Source: Fragilaria radians (taxonomy: Eukaryota > Bacillariophyta > Fragilariophyceae > Fragilariales > Fragilariaceae). Taken from it: 64,000 nt of DNA. The notes beneath the pieces were generated by a model. It made no database searches. It was not told the DNA's origin and saw only the letters and a program-made list of their open reading frames with translations. A program made the translations under genes and the position numbers. Position 1 is the stretch's first letter, and each line of letters starts with the position of its first letter. Location: positions 150,163 through 214,162 of the forward strand of contig CAAAJI010000052.1 in assembly GCA_900642245.1 (NCBI GenBank), in the 5' to 3' direction. Shown piece after piece: positions 8,817-19,640 of this stretch.

Positions 8817-11800
8817 ATGATGGAAAGAAGGATGATTTCTCAATTTCTTTGGCTGATAATTTCAAGACCATTCTTTGCTGATGGATTTCCCAGAATGGAG
8901 TTGCATCCATATGGACAATTTGAACTAGAACGTCGATTATTAGTCCATTCTGAATTGAATTCATCCAGTTTTCCTCCCAATTGGTTTGCTACAAATCATG
9001 TAATCAATGCAATATATGCGACGATATCGAAGGAAGATGATGAAGAACAGACAGTCATTACAAGAGACTTTCACCGATATCGTCATATAAGTCGTTGGGA
9101 ACGTCAACTTCGAATGCAAAATCAGAAAAACATTGACCTTGAGTCGAACGAGACACATCATTTTAACATTACTCGGAAAGCTCAAGAATCAAAGCTTAGA
9201 AAAGGAAATCGTTATCAACAATATGCCTATGCTCCATTAAGTCATGGTTACGGAACACATTATGCTCATATTTGGGTAGGAAGTCCAATTCCTCAAAGGA
9301 AATCCGTAATTGTCGACACTGGATCACATTTTACTGCATTCCCTTGCAAGGGATGTGAAAATTGCGGTGCTCAACATCATACAGACCCATACTTTGATCC
9401 AGATATATCTCAAACGTTTCGATATAGACAATGTCATCAATGTGAACTAGGAGCTACCTGTAAAGATGACAAATGCTATTTTAGTCAAAAATACACAGAA
9501 GGTTCTTCTTGGGAGGCTTATCAAGCAGATGACCTTGTTTACTTAGGTGGTCGGGATATGTTAGCAAAAGAAGATCCAAGAAATACTAACTACGCTATCG
9601 ATTTCATGTTTGGTTGTCAAATTTCAGAAAATGGATTATTCGTCACACAATTAGCGGATGGGATCATGGGTATGTCAGCCCATCAACATACGCTTACCAG
9701 GCAAATGTTTGATAAAAAAAAGGTTGATCACAATATGTTCGCAATGTGCTTCAGAAGAGACATTGGAAGAAACAAAGGCGGATTAGCAGCAGGATTCATG
9801 ACTTTAGGTGGAATGGATAATCGTCCTGATGTTAGTCCCATGGTATTTGCCAAGAATATGGCCAAATCTGGATGGTTCACAGTTTATGTTCAAAATATAT
9901 ACATTCGCGTTGGTGGAGGTCAAAGAGCAACCTGCAAACTGGAACAAGGACAGCATATTTTGAAGATTCCACTTGACTTATCGGTCGTAAACGGCGGCAA
10001 AGGTGTCATTGTAGACTCTGGAACAACCGATACATACCTTCACAAAAAGCTCGCAAAGAGCTTTGCTGCCGTTTGGAAGACTGTCACTAAGAAAGAATAT
10101 AATCATAAAGGATTCTTACTGACAGCTGACCAAGTGCGGAGATTACCCACTATACTCATTCAAATGCGAGCATACGGTGGCAGATCCATAGGTACTCCAA
10201 CGGATACAGTAGGATTTGCTGGTACTTTAGATCCTTCAGCACCCTACGATATATTGTTGGCCGTTCCTGCAACAAGCTATCTGGAGTATTCACCCAAAAC
10301 AGGGCTTTACACATCGCGTCTCTACTTCACGGAATCACAGGGTGGAGTTATTGGCGCCAATGCAATGCAGGGTCACAATGTTGTGTTTGACTGGGAAAGT
10401 GGAAGGGTTGGATTTGCTGAAAGTACTTGTGAATATGACGATGACCACTCCATGAAGAAAATACGTGGAATTGACTCCAGGTCGCAGTTCGGTATGGATT
10501 GCGTCTTGGGAGAATATGTCCTTAGCCGTACTTGTGTCCAAAGCATCGACATAAAATCATGCGGAAATAGTATTGGACAAATAGTTCAAGGAACAGAGAC
10601 ATGGATTCGAAGCGTTGAAAACTACGGCTCAAAGACAGGAATGTCGTGCAATGATGTTGCTCTCATAGAGACACCCCATGAGGGCCTTAGCCCACCTCAA
10701 ATCTCTTGTGGAAGTGGCATTTGCACTGAGTACCGACCTTGTCATGTACTTTGCTCCGATATCAAGAAAGAAAATAACATTGAATCTGAGAAAGAGAAAC
10801 AATTTTGCCCTTCTTACTGGAGTGCCTGCGACACGTCTTGTGATCAATCCATTATCACTTCGACAAAACAGTCCGATGGGAAATGTTATGAAATATCCCG
10901 GAAAAGTCGAGAATGTCATATTGGAAATTGCGGTCAAGATGATCCTTGTCTAATCCCCTACCTTGTACATTCTGTTATGGGGTTTCGAGATGCCAGAAAA
11001 GAATCTTGGAACTCAGAAACGTTGGAACTTTTTATCCGGGCCTTACTTCGCTGTATACTCCGAAGGAGCGAAATGAAAGCGACAACACAAATTTCAGAGG
11101 GGGATGTCAACATCATGATGGTTGCTCCCTGGTATGAAGAAAATCAATCTGACGACATTCCCTCAAAAGAAATGGGTATAAAGATTGTCCTACAAATCTC
11201 TTTTCACAATACTAAATCTGAAAGTGATGTTAATGACATTAACAAGAGCATTTTGGGAACTGAAGATCTAAATCTTGCTGAGATTCCAGACCTAGGTCAA
11301 CAGGAATTAATTTCTTCGGGTGTTGAAAAGGAAGTTCGGAAATCCTCTTGCTCCGAAAGTGATTTATCACCATTGGCCAGCGCAGCATTTAATGTTCAAA
11401 AGATTTTTGAAGATGATAAATTCATGCTAGAACTTCTAGAAGAAGTTAAGCAACTAGGAGAAGGAGAAAACGAACTTCTAAAGTCGTCGTTTAACTTGTT
11501 GCCCGATCAAGAGGATTCCGCCAAACAGAGCAAAACTATTGCTGTATGGACAATTCGAACTAACATCGAGGATAACTCAGAAGATCTTGACGGATCATTC
11601 GGAGTTTCCGCACTGAGTCGTAAATTTCCATTACATGGACGGACAGCATGGGTGTTGTTGACGGCAATGTTTTTTCTGATTGTATATTGCATTGACCGGT
11701 GCGTCAATCCTGATGAATCTAACGAGGTTACGAAATCACAGAAAAGTGGAGATTCCATTCAGCATTCTACTTCCAATAAAATATCGTCCAACGTGTCGCT

Positions 11801-12134
11801 TATTTCCTGTGATGACTCAGAATCTGCATTTTTATTGGGACAACTCTTCCCTGGACGAGGAAGGGATAACAATAATGGATTCAAAGTAGACCCAGTCAAG
11901 CCTTGCAAAGCGAAAAACGACAGGTCAAGAGGTTCAGAAAGATCACGGGATAGTCACGCTTACAATAAGGATTTTGAGGAAACCTACAGACATAATAGTG
12001 ACAGATCGTTAGCTTCGCGTGTGACCGGAGCTTCTAGTGTAATGGATCATTCCATGATTGCCCAGGCTCCAATTTATTCATCAGATCGCAAATCTCGGTC
12101 ATCCAAAAGAAGAATTCAACGAAAAAAATATTGA
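8817..12134 (+). CDS. Membrane-anchored pepsin-like (A1) aspartyl protease with Cys-rich stalk
   Basis: This is a single exon of 1105 residues from the first ATG (8817); ATGs at 8820 and 8832 are equally possible. The N-terminus (ERRMISQFLWLII) is a short hydrophobic signal or anchor. The A1 domain carries VIVDTGS (Asp167), a Cys-rich insert with CKGCENCG, the second catalytic motif VIVDSGTT (Asp400), and the closing HNVVFDWESGRVGFAE block near 530. Beyond it lie a Cys-rich segment with a CPSYWSACDTSCDQ motif like a thrombospondin type-1 repeat (about 662-705), an acidic spacer, one transmembrane helix (AWVLLTAMFFLIVYCI, about 944-960), and a basic Ser/Arg-rich tail ending RRIQRKKY. The inferred topology places the protease domain in the lumen or outside and the tail in the cytosol, as in plant and oomycete membrane-bound A1 proteases. 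The truncated sirtuin copy and its promoter lie just upstream, divergent. Confidence 0.9.
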   Translation: MMERRMISQFLWLIISRPFFADGFPRMELHPYGQFELERRLLVHSELNSSSFPPNWFATNHVINAIYATISKEDDEEQTVITRDFHRYRHISRWERQLRMQNQKNIDLESNETHHFNITRKAQESKLRKGNRYQQYAYAPLSHGYGTHYAHIWVGSPIPQRKSVIVDTGSHFTAFPCKGCENCGAQHHTDPYFDPDISQTFRYRQCHQCELGATCKDDKCYFSQKYTEGSSWEAYQADDLVYLGGRDMLAKEDPRNTNYAIDFMFGCQISENGLFVTQLADGIMGMSAHQHTLTRQMFDKKKVDHNMFAMCFRRDIGRNKGGLAAGFMTLGGMDNRPDVSPMVFAKNMAKSGWFTVYVQNIYIRVGGGQRATCKLEQGQHILKIPLDLSVVNGGKGVIVDSGTTDTYLHKKLAKSFAAVWKTVTKKEYNHKGFLLTADQVRRLPTILIQMRAYGGRSIGTPTDTVGFAGTLDPSAPYDILLAVPATSYLEYSPKTGLYTSRLYFTESQGGVIGANAMQGHNVVFDWESGRVGFAESTCEYDDDHSMKKIRGIDSRSQFGMDCVLGEYVLSRTCVQSIDIKSCGNSIGQIVQGTETWIRSVENYGSKTGMSCNDVALIETPHEGLSPPQISCGSGICTEYRPCHVLCSDIKKENNIESEKEKQFCPSYWSACDTSCDQSIITSTKQSDGKCYEISRKSRECHIGNCGQDDPCLIPYLVHSVMGFRDARKESWNSETLELFIRALLRCILRRSEMKATTQISEGDVNIMMVAPWYEENQSDDIPSKEMGIKIVLQISFHNTKSESDVNDINKSILGTEDLNLAEIPDLGQQELISSGVEKEVRKSSCSESDLSPLASAAFNVQKIFEDDKFMLELLEEVKQLGEGENELLKSSFNLLPDQEDSAKQSKTIAVWTIRTNIEDNSEDLDGSFGVSALSRKFPLHGRTAWVLLTAMFFLIVYCIDRCVNPDESNEVTKSQKSGDSIQHSTSNKISSNVSLISCDDSESAFLLGQLFPGRGRDNNNGFKVDPVKPCKAKNDRSRGSERSRDSHAYNKDFEETYRHNSDRSLASRVTGASSVMDHSMIAQAPIYSSDRKSRSSKRRIQRKKY

Positions 12135-12756
12135 TATAACTATAAATCAAGAATGGAGCACTGGCATGATAATGGGACAATAAGACGTGATTTAGCTAGT
12201 AGTTGTTAATGAGAAATTCCATTCCAAGGTCGTGGGTGGGCTTTCAGAATAAATTGTTGCTTGAATCAGAAGATTGCCTTACTTTGTCATCCAGTTACTA
12301 TGTTGACAACATTTTAAGATTGCAAATTTTTTTGCAGCAGGATACGGCGCTGAATGAAAGCTCATATTTCCCGTTAAGATTGCCATACTCTACACCTAAT
12401 TTATTAGAGAGGCATTGCTCTTTCTAAAACATCGCCTTCACAATTCACTTTAAATTTGTCATCTCTAGAAATTACCCCAATACGTGTATGATCTACATTG
12501 CCAACACTGCAATCAGTGATACAATAATCTTCCTAAACCGAATGCAAGAATTTCGAACAAAGAGAGAAATGAAGTTCGCACACAAATGATTAAATTTAAG
12601 AATTTCGATTCTCTAAGTAAAAAAGTTGAATAAGACGATTCGAATCCTTGAAAAGATAGTGAATGAATTGAAAGGTAAAAGGAATAAATCTAAGAACGAT
12701 TAAGGCATGATATGATGTTTGTCCAAGCCAATGATTGATCACGTTGAAGAGAAAAA
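12135..12756. other. Intergenic between convergent genes
   Basis: Contains the 3' flanks of the aspartyl protease and the RNR gene. No coding frame, RNA gene or repeat is evident. Confidence 0.5.
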
Positions 12757-15458
12757 CTAGGCACCGCAAGTAAGACATTCTTCTTCTTCGTTTCTAATTG
12801 AATAGGCAGCGACGTTTCCCTTCACGAGGGGAGTGGGAAGATGTCCATTCACGGCATTTTCTTTGTTTTGGGTCCCCTTGGCACGTTCGGTTGCCAACTG
12901 CTCTTGATTTACTGTGAACTGTATTGCAGATGCTTTTGGCTGCGTTCGTAGGTAGTACATTCCTGTCTTCAGGCCTTTTTTCCAGGCATAGAAATGCATA
13001 GAGGTTAACTTTTTCGCACTTGGCTCAGCAATGTGTACATTCATGCTCTGACTTTGACAAATGAATGGACCACGGTCAGCAGCCATATCAAGGACGACTT
13101 TTTGTGGAATCTCCCAGACAGTTTTATAGACGTCTCTAACTGCCTTGGGCAAAGCGTGAATGTTCTGAACGGATCCACCATCAGCAATAATTTGATTCTT
13201 AATTGCATCGTTCCAAAGCCCAGATGCAGTTAATTCTCGCAACAAATGTTTGTTGACAACGGTGAATTCGCCCGCCAAAACACGACGTGTATACATATTG
13301 GAAGTAAACGGCTCCGTGCTTTCATTATTTCCAAGTATCTGTGCAGTTGATGCAGTTGGCATGGGTGCTACCAAAAGGGAATTTCGAAGACCGTGTTTCG
13401 CAATTTTTTCTTTCAAGGAGGACCAATCCCAACGACTTGATGGAGTGACACCCCACAAGTCAAACTGTAGAAGCCCTTGACTGGCCGGTGAGCCTTCGTA
13501 AGATTCATAGGTGCCTTCCTTCTCGGCAAGCTGACAGCTTGCTGTGCAGGCTGCAAAGTATATTGTTTCAAAAATATCTTTGTTCAATTGCTGAGCCTCT
13601 GTCGACTCGAATGATATCTTCAACATTTGGAATGCATCTGCTAATCCTTGAACGCCAATACCAATTGGTCTGTGACGCATGTTGGAACTGATCATTTGGT
13701 TAGATTTGGAAAACGGAACATTTTCCTATCATAATCATGAAATCGGACTTACTTTCTTGCTTCAGGAATAGGATAAAAGTTTCGATCAATGACGCGATTC
13801 AAATTTCGAGTGATTACCATCGTAACTTCATAAAGCTTGTTGAAGTCGAATGATCCACTGTCTCCTGAATAGTCCAGTGCCGGAGTAACTAACTTAGAAA
13901 GCGAAATACTAGCAAGATTACACACTGCAGCTTCATCTGCGGAAGTATATTCCACAATCTCAGTGCATAAATTGCTGCATTTAATCACTCCCAGATTTTT
14001 TTGGTTTGACTTTGCATTGCAGTGGTCTTTGTAAAGCATGTAGGGCGTTCCTGTTTCGACCTGCGAATCAAGAATGGCAAACCATAACTGTTGTGCCTTG
14101 ATCGACTTCCTGGCTTTTCCCTCTTTTTCATAATTTTCATAGAGTTCTTTGAATTGTTCTCCATAACAGTCGGCTAGACCAGGACACTCGTTGGGGCACA
14201 TGAGGCTCCATTCTTGATTGTCACGAACTCTTTCCATGAACAGGTCTGGAATCCACAAGGCATAAAAGAGATCACGTGCCCTGTCAGATTCGTTGCCGTG
14301 ATTTTTCTTTAGTTCCAGAAAGGGTAAGATATCCGCATGCCATGGTTCTAAATAGATAGCGATGCTTCCTTTTCTCTGAAAGACAGTGAGAAGTGACAAC
14401 GGAGATACGTAATCGACGTACTTTTCACACTCACCTTTCCCCCTCCTTGATCAACATATCTTGCAGTGTTATTGAATACACGAAGCATAGGCACAATTCC
14501 ATTTGAAGTCCCGTTAGTTCCCCGAATGTAAGATTGGGATGCTCTCACGTTGTGTACTGACAATCCAATACCCCCAGCGTACTTTGAGATGACTGCGCAA
14601 TTCTTGAGAGTGTCGTAAATCCCGTCGATGGAGTCGTCCTTTGTCGCTAAAAGGAAGCACGATGACATTTGGGCATTTGGTGTCCCTGCATTGAAAAGGG
14701 TAGGGGTTGCATGTGTGAAATATCTTTGAGAAAGGAAATCATACGTCTCGATAACAGAAAGAATGTCGTCTCCATGAATTCCTAGTGCCACTCGCATCAG
14801 CATGTTTTGAGGACGTTCAGCAATCTTTCCATCGAGTTTCAAAAGGTAAGACTTTTCAAGAGTCTTAAATCCAAAGTAATCCAAGTCAAAATCCCTATCA
14901 TGAATTACTGCAGCATCTAGTTTATCGCGATTGTTCATGGCAATGTCATAAACCTCTTGACTAATGAGAGCAGCAGGTTGTCCTGTCTTGGGATGTACAT
15001 AATTATAAAATTTCTCGATGCACTCCGAGAAACTTTTGATAGTTTGCTTGTGTAAGTTTGAAACAGAGATTCTTGCCGCCAGCACAGAATAATCTGGATG
15101 CAGAGTCGAAAATGATGCTGCTGTCTGTGCTGCAAGCCTAATTGTTTGAAATGGAATAAGACATGCGCTGAGATGTTGGAAGTTGAGTCCAATTGCACAT
15201 CATATATCACTTACTCATCAAGTTCCCATGTCGTCACACCAGGATAGACTCCTTGAATGACTTTTTGGGAAATAAGCACTGGATCGACATGCTAGGAGAA
15301 GAAAAGCATAAGAATCAACACTTTTCAACATCATGATAGAATGTCATTTGTCGTACCTTGGCGTCTAGGCCGTAGCAAAGCTTGGATACGCGGCTTGTAA
15401 TTTTGTCAAAGTGTACAGACTCACGTTTACCGCTTCTCTTCATAACATACATCGACAT
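12757..15458 (-). CDS. RNR1: Ribonucleoside-diphosphate reductase large subunit (class I alpha)
   Basis: It reduces ribonucleoside diphosphates to deoxy forms with the R2 subunit for DNA synthesis. I assembled five exons: 15458-15357, 15291-15215, 15137-14435, 14375-13753 and 13687-12757. The introns (65, 77, 59 and 65 bp) all have GT-AG ends and keep frame, giving 811 residues against 792 in human RRM1. Exon 1 begins MSMYVMKRSGKRESVHFDKI, the allosteric ATP-cone. Other motifs are NAQMSSCFLL (redox Cys), KYAGGIGLSVHNVR, DQGGGKRKGS across the exon 3/4 junction, YLEPWHADI, NLCTEIVEY (radical Cys and Glu), AVCNLASISL (second redox Cys) and RHRPIGIGVQGLAD. The C-terminus EECLTCGA carries the CxxC shuttle pair as in human ECLMCGS. 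No essential residue is missing. S-phase regulation is expected from the family, but I saw no decisive promoter motif. Confidence 0.97.
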
Positions 15459-16732
15459 CTTGATCTATTGCTTTGACTATCACTTTCCACCTTTCCAACC
15501 AAGCAATTAAAATGATTTTGTGTGTTCGACTCTACACACGAATCCCAATTACGCGCCTTTTTACCGTAGACTTCATCAGGTCATACTTAGCGAACGTACG
15601 GCAATGATAGACATTTCAAAAATTGGCGCGTGAAATATATCGCAAATGAATCAGGTTTAGAACATTCCATCAAGAATCTACGCAGAGAAAAATTGTTTTT
15701 TCGATATTACAAAATCTTGGAACATCCAGTTGAAATCATGAAAACTGACTAGCTTGTTCTAAATGTTTGATACTACTCTGAAATCGTGTACACCCTTTAA
15801 TGATTTAACTTTCTTTTTACTCTCATTTTCTTCTGCTGGAACCTCCTTGATTCCAGACCACATCGTTGTCCTCACCACCCACACACAAAATGGAGCACAT
15901 TAAGTTGGAGATTTTCATGGATCCAGTCAACTGACTCTCACACGTATTGCCGATACTTGCTACGTTTAAGGGAGGGTACACTGAAAATTGGACTAAGTGA
16001 TTGAAATATCGACATGAAGTTGAGAAACGTATGTCACTCAAGGAACCTTCTGAAATGATCAACATATTTTGGAAAACCAGGCCTTGTTTCTGTTATAGTG
16101 GATCATCTACTCTAAATGAGTTCTAAGTAACATGTCTCAAATAACCTATCTAGTTGTGAAGAAATGGCAGTAAGCAATGATTACGCAAAAATAAGGTTGC
16201 ATATTAGACTTGACAAGATATAATCAAGGTACATTTTCATTAACAACATTATCCATCATTTACATAACTTGACTGTTTATCCAAGTTTGAGAATGATGTG
16301 TACATCAGTGCCATCATAGTGGGAGTAATGCAATTTACAGCTAGAATCGAGTAATGCATTTTACAGCTAGAATGCAAAATGGTCACACAGAGTGAGAAGT
16401 TCTTAGCTATTACAAAACGATTAGGTATTGGCTCACAACCCAAAATACAAATGAAGAAATTATCGAGAAAACAGAAGAAAAGAATGATTAAAATCTTTGG
16501 TTTAAATGAACTGATTAGTGTGCACGGAATTTATTCCATCCATTGATTTGAAGACTAGCGGTGGAAAAGTTGCGTTTGCTCCAAGCGAGATTGACATAGA
16601 AAATGTTTCCTATTTAAGGAAATGATGAAATCAACTCTTGCTTTCTAATTGTAAAGATTGAAGTCTTGACTGACTAATTTTTTCATTGTGAATTTTTTAG
16701 ATCAGCTATTATGTATTATCCTCGACTGTGCC
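15459..16732. other. Intergenic, upstream of RNR and up to the assembly gap
   Basis: I see no convincing gene. It includes the RNR promoter, a small tandem repeat (16323-16374) and GGCTCACAACCC at 16432-16443, which resembles the copia A primer site on the minus strand without a recognisable LTR beside it. The last 60 bases (about 16664-16715) resemble 21278-21330, a dispersed repeat end. Confidence 0.4.
16323..16374. repeat. 26-bp tandem duplication
   Basis: Two units, 16323-16348 and 16349-16374, both reading GAGTAATGCA, then an A/T-rich stretch, then ACAGCTAGAAT. They differ at about two positions. It is non-coding. Confidence 0.8.
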
Positions 16733-17327
16733 NNNNNNNNNNNNNNNNNNNNNNNNNNNNNNNNNNNNNNNNNNNNNNNNNNNNNNNNNNNNNNNNNNNN
16801 NNNNNNNNNNNNNNNNNNNNNNNNNNNNNNNNNNNNNNNNNNNNNNNNNNNNNNNNNNNNNNNNNNNNNNNNNNNNNNNNNNNNNNNNNNNNNNNNNNNN
16901 NNNNNNNNNNNNNNNNNNNNNNNNNNNNNNNNNNNNNNNNNNNNNNNNNNNNNNNNNNNNNNNNNNNNNNNNNNNNNNNNNNNNNNNNNNNNNNNNNNNN
17001 NNNNNNNNNNNNNNNNNNNNNNNNNNNNNNNNNNNNNNNNNNNNNNNNNNNNNNNNNNNNNNNNNNNNNNNNNNNNNNNNNNNNNNNNNNNNNNNNNNNN
17101 NNNNNNNNNNNNNNNNNNNNNNNNNNNNNNNNNNNNNNNNNNNNNNNNNNNNNNNNNNNNNNNNNNNNNNNNNNNNNNNNNNNNNNNNNNNNNNNNNNNN
17201 NNNNNNNNNNNNNNNNNNNNNNNNNNNNNNNNNNNNNNNNNNNNNNNNNNNNNNNNNNNNNNNNNNNNNNNNNNNNNNNNNNNNNNNNNNNNNNNNNNNN
17301 NNNNNNNNNNNNNNNNNNNNNNNNNNN
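16733..17327. other. Assembly gap (595 N)
   Basis: A run of undetermined bases. The left edge of copia B probably lies in it. Confidence 1.
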
Positions 17328-19210
17328 ATTGAAACCTTTAGTTCAATTAAACTTTAGAAATCTCTTTTGAAATTTCTTCTTCTTCTTTGTAGTCTAATCA
17401 ACTTCATTGGCAATATATCCAAAGACTTGGATCACTGAATTAGAGGACTTTTGTGTCAGGCTTCAAACTATGGAATCAAACATTTTGGAAAATCAATTTA
17501 TGATTCACATTTTTAATAACCTTACTTCTACAAGCTTCAACTTGCAATGATGGAAAGAAGAGTTGGTGATGTTGAAAGGCCCATCCCTACCTTTTGAATG
17601 AATTAGAGGAGAATTAAGTCTACATTTTGAAAGATTGAATTCAAAGTCAATGAATAATGGCAAAGTGTTAGAGGAACAAGCTCTTGTCAGTGGGCAGTTT
17701 ATGGGAAGTGTCGTAATTGTGGGAAAATTGGGCTCAAGTCACTTAACTGCAACAATTGTGGAATCAACAATGGTGGATATAAGGCGGCAATTTTTGTTTG
17801 TATTGTCACAAGTCAGGCCATGACAAGAAAAATTGTTTCAAATTGAAGAAGAAAGAAGCTCAAAACAACCATCCCAGTAATTATAACGGTAGTGTTAACC
17901 GGCAAAACTACAAGTGACAAGATGCCCTTTCTACTGCTATTTCAATGAATGGAAGCATAAGTGATAATATTTGGATCTGTGACAGTGAAGCATGTGGACA
18001 TTACTGAAGGTTGATTGTTTTTGAAGGCATGTTATGTTTAACGTGAAAACATAGAAGAAACGATCAAAGTTGGTATTGGCGATATAGCATGATGGCAACA
18101 AAAGTTGGAGCATTGCATCATACAACTTAGTTGTTCTACGTTGGATATCACCATCAATGAAGTAAAGTACGTTGCAAATTTGTGTGCTAATCTCTTCAGC
18201 ATCAAGAAGGCTATAATGAATGGATTTAACCTAATCAACAAAGGGACATCAAGCAAAGGGATATCTGCTTTTACCATTTATTTTATCAACACTTTGAGTG
18301 ACACTATTTCCGGTATTTTAAGATGGTTTCAAATGAGTCTTATGTTGCTTATGTTGCTCAAGGCAAGTCGGATTCGGTTAACACCGTTGATATTGACAAG
18401 CTTCGTGAAAGGATTGGGCATTGTCGTTTGTAGAGACTGTAACCATTCATGGTTTGAGGTTGCAAGGTGAATACAAGGTGTGTGAAAATTGCACTGTGGC
18501 TTAAGCAAGGCAAAACAATGCTAATAAAGACTGGAAGGAAGGGAGTCAAGCACCTGGTGAAAGAATTTATCTAGATATAGGCTCTATTAAAAAGACAAGG
18601 TTCTCGCTTCTGGATCTTAATTGTAGAAAAGCTAAACCGGATTGCTGGAGCATCTTTTGAAGGCAAAAAAGTCAGTTATGACTTTACTCACCGACCTGAA
18701 GATTGCAGGTGTCTTTGTTAAGTTCATGAGATTTACCAGCAAGTTTAAGGTCCATTGGTGAAATCGGAGTTGTTTCATGAAAGACAAAATTCAAGGAGCA
18801 CCTTGCATGTCTGTTGGCTATTCTGTACACATCATGACATGTTAAATAAGGATATTGAGAAGATAGGGATATTGAAATTTATCTTGAGGCCAATTAATTC
18901 AAAGATATGGTAAAACCAGGCTTCTTGAATATAGTACAGTGTTCATCATGATAAAAGAGTGCAAGAATTCTATAGAAAACAATGCAAGTCATGGATTGGA
19001 AGAGGTTTGAGAGAGCATGTCTTTAGAGAAAAGCAAGATCATCATGACACACAAGGATCAAGGCTATTATGTGCTTACGACAGAGAAGCAGGTCATTCAT
19101 GTCATGATCGTTTCAAAGAAAATAATGGTAACAAATAGGAAGAAGCGGATTGGAACTATGAGATGTAAGCCCCGTAACTGCCTGAAGGTAGTCTTACAAA
19201 ATTCGTAGTA
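17328..19210 (+). mobile_element. Degenerate Ty1/copia remnant (element B)
   Basis: Plus-strand fragments appear in copia order but in shifting frames. Near 17428 there is a gag segment WITELEDFCVRLQTMESN that matches copia D gag (WITQFEDLCVRLEDMGSG). A zinc knuckle CYCHKSGHDKKNC lies around 17795-17835. A protease motif IWICDSEACGHY follows near 17970, with the family Gly replaced by Glu. An integrase-type GERIYLDIGSI lies near 18560 and LTDLKIAGVFVKFM near 18680. Stops and indels occur throughout. No LTR pair could be assigned because the left end falls in the gap. Confidence 0.7.
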
Positions 19211-19260
19211 TCTCACTTACAGTGCATTATTAAATTAAACAAAATTAAGCACAAGATTTA

Positions 19261-19640
19261 TCACCAATCTCTAGGAGGAATATATTCCTTGAATGCTCTT
19301 GCAAATACCGCCATGTTGTCGGCGGGAGTGAATAAGCGGATTTGAGGGTCACTGTCATTTGCAATTAAGGATGAACCATGAATCTCAAGAGGAATCAGCA
19401 AGAATCTTGTCATTCGAAGCTTGAATTTTTGGATTATCAGTATTATTTTTGAGGACTTGTTCCATCAATATCTTGTCACGATATGTCGTCGTTTTGATAT
19501 GTACACTTTGACTTCTGAGAAATCTACTGCAACGTGAAGAACCAAAGCGGAAGACAATTTATCGTCTGATAAACTGTTATCCATTGAGTTTCGATGGATT
19601 GCGCTATCGCATCTTCAAAGTTATCGATTGTCGGACGAGG
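19261..19640. repeat. Dispersed repeat copy 1 (uninterrupted by copia D)
   Basis: Aligns in the same orientation with 24347-24837 (including GAATATATTCCTTGAATGCT and the GAAGAACCAAAG block) and, beyond copia D, with 32499-32560 (ACTGTTATNCATTGAGTTTC and CTATCGCATCTTCAAAGTTA). It therefore approximates the state of the locus before copia D inserted. The repeat itself is of unknown type; minus-strand translations show no motif I recognise. Confidence 0.7.

Noticed and set aside
16688..17370. Long plus-strand open frames across the first run of N
   Set aside because: The frames consist almost wholly of undetermined bases; there is no evidence of coding.
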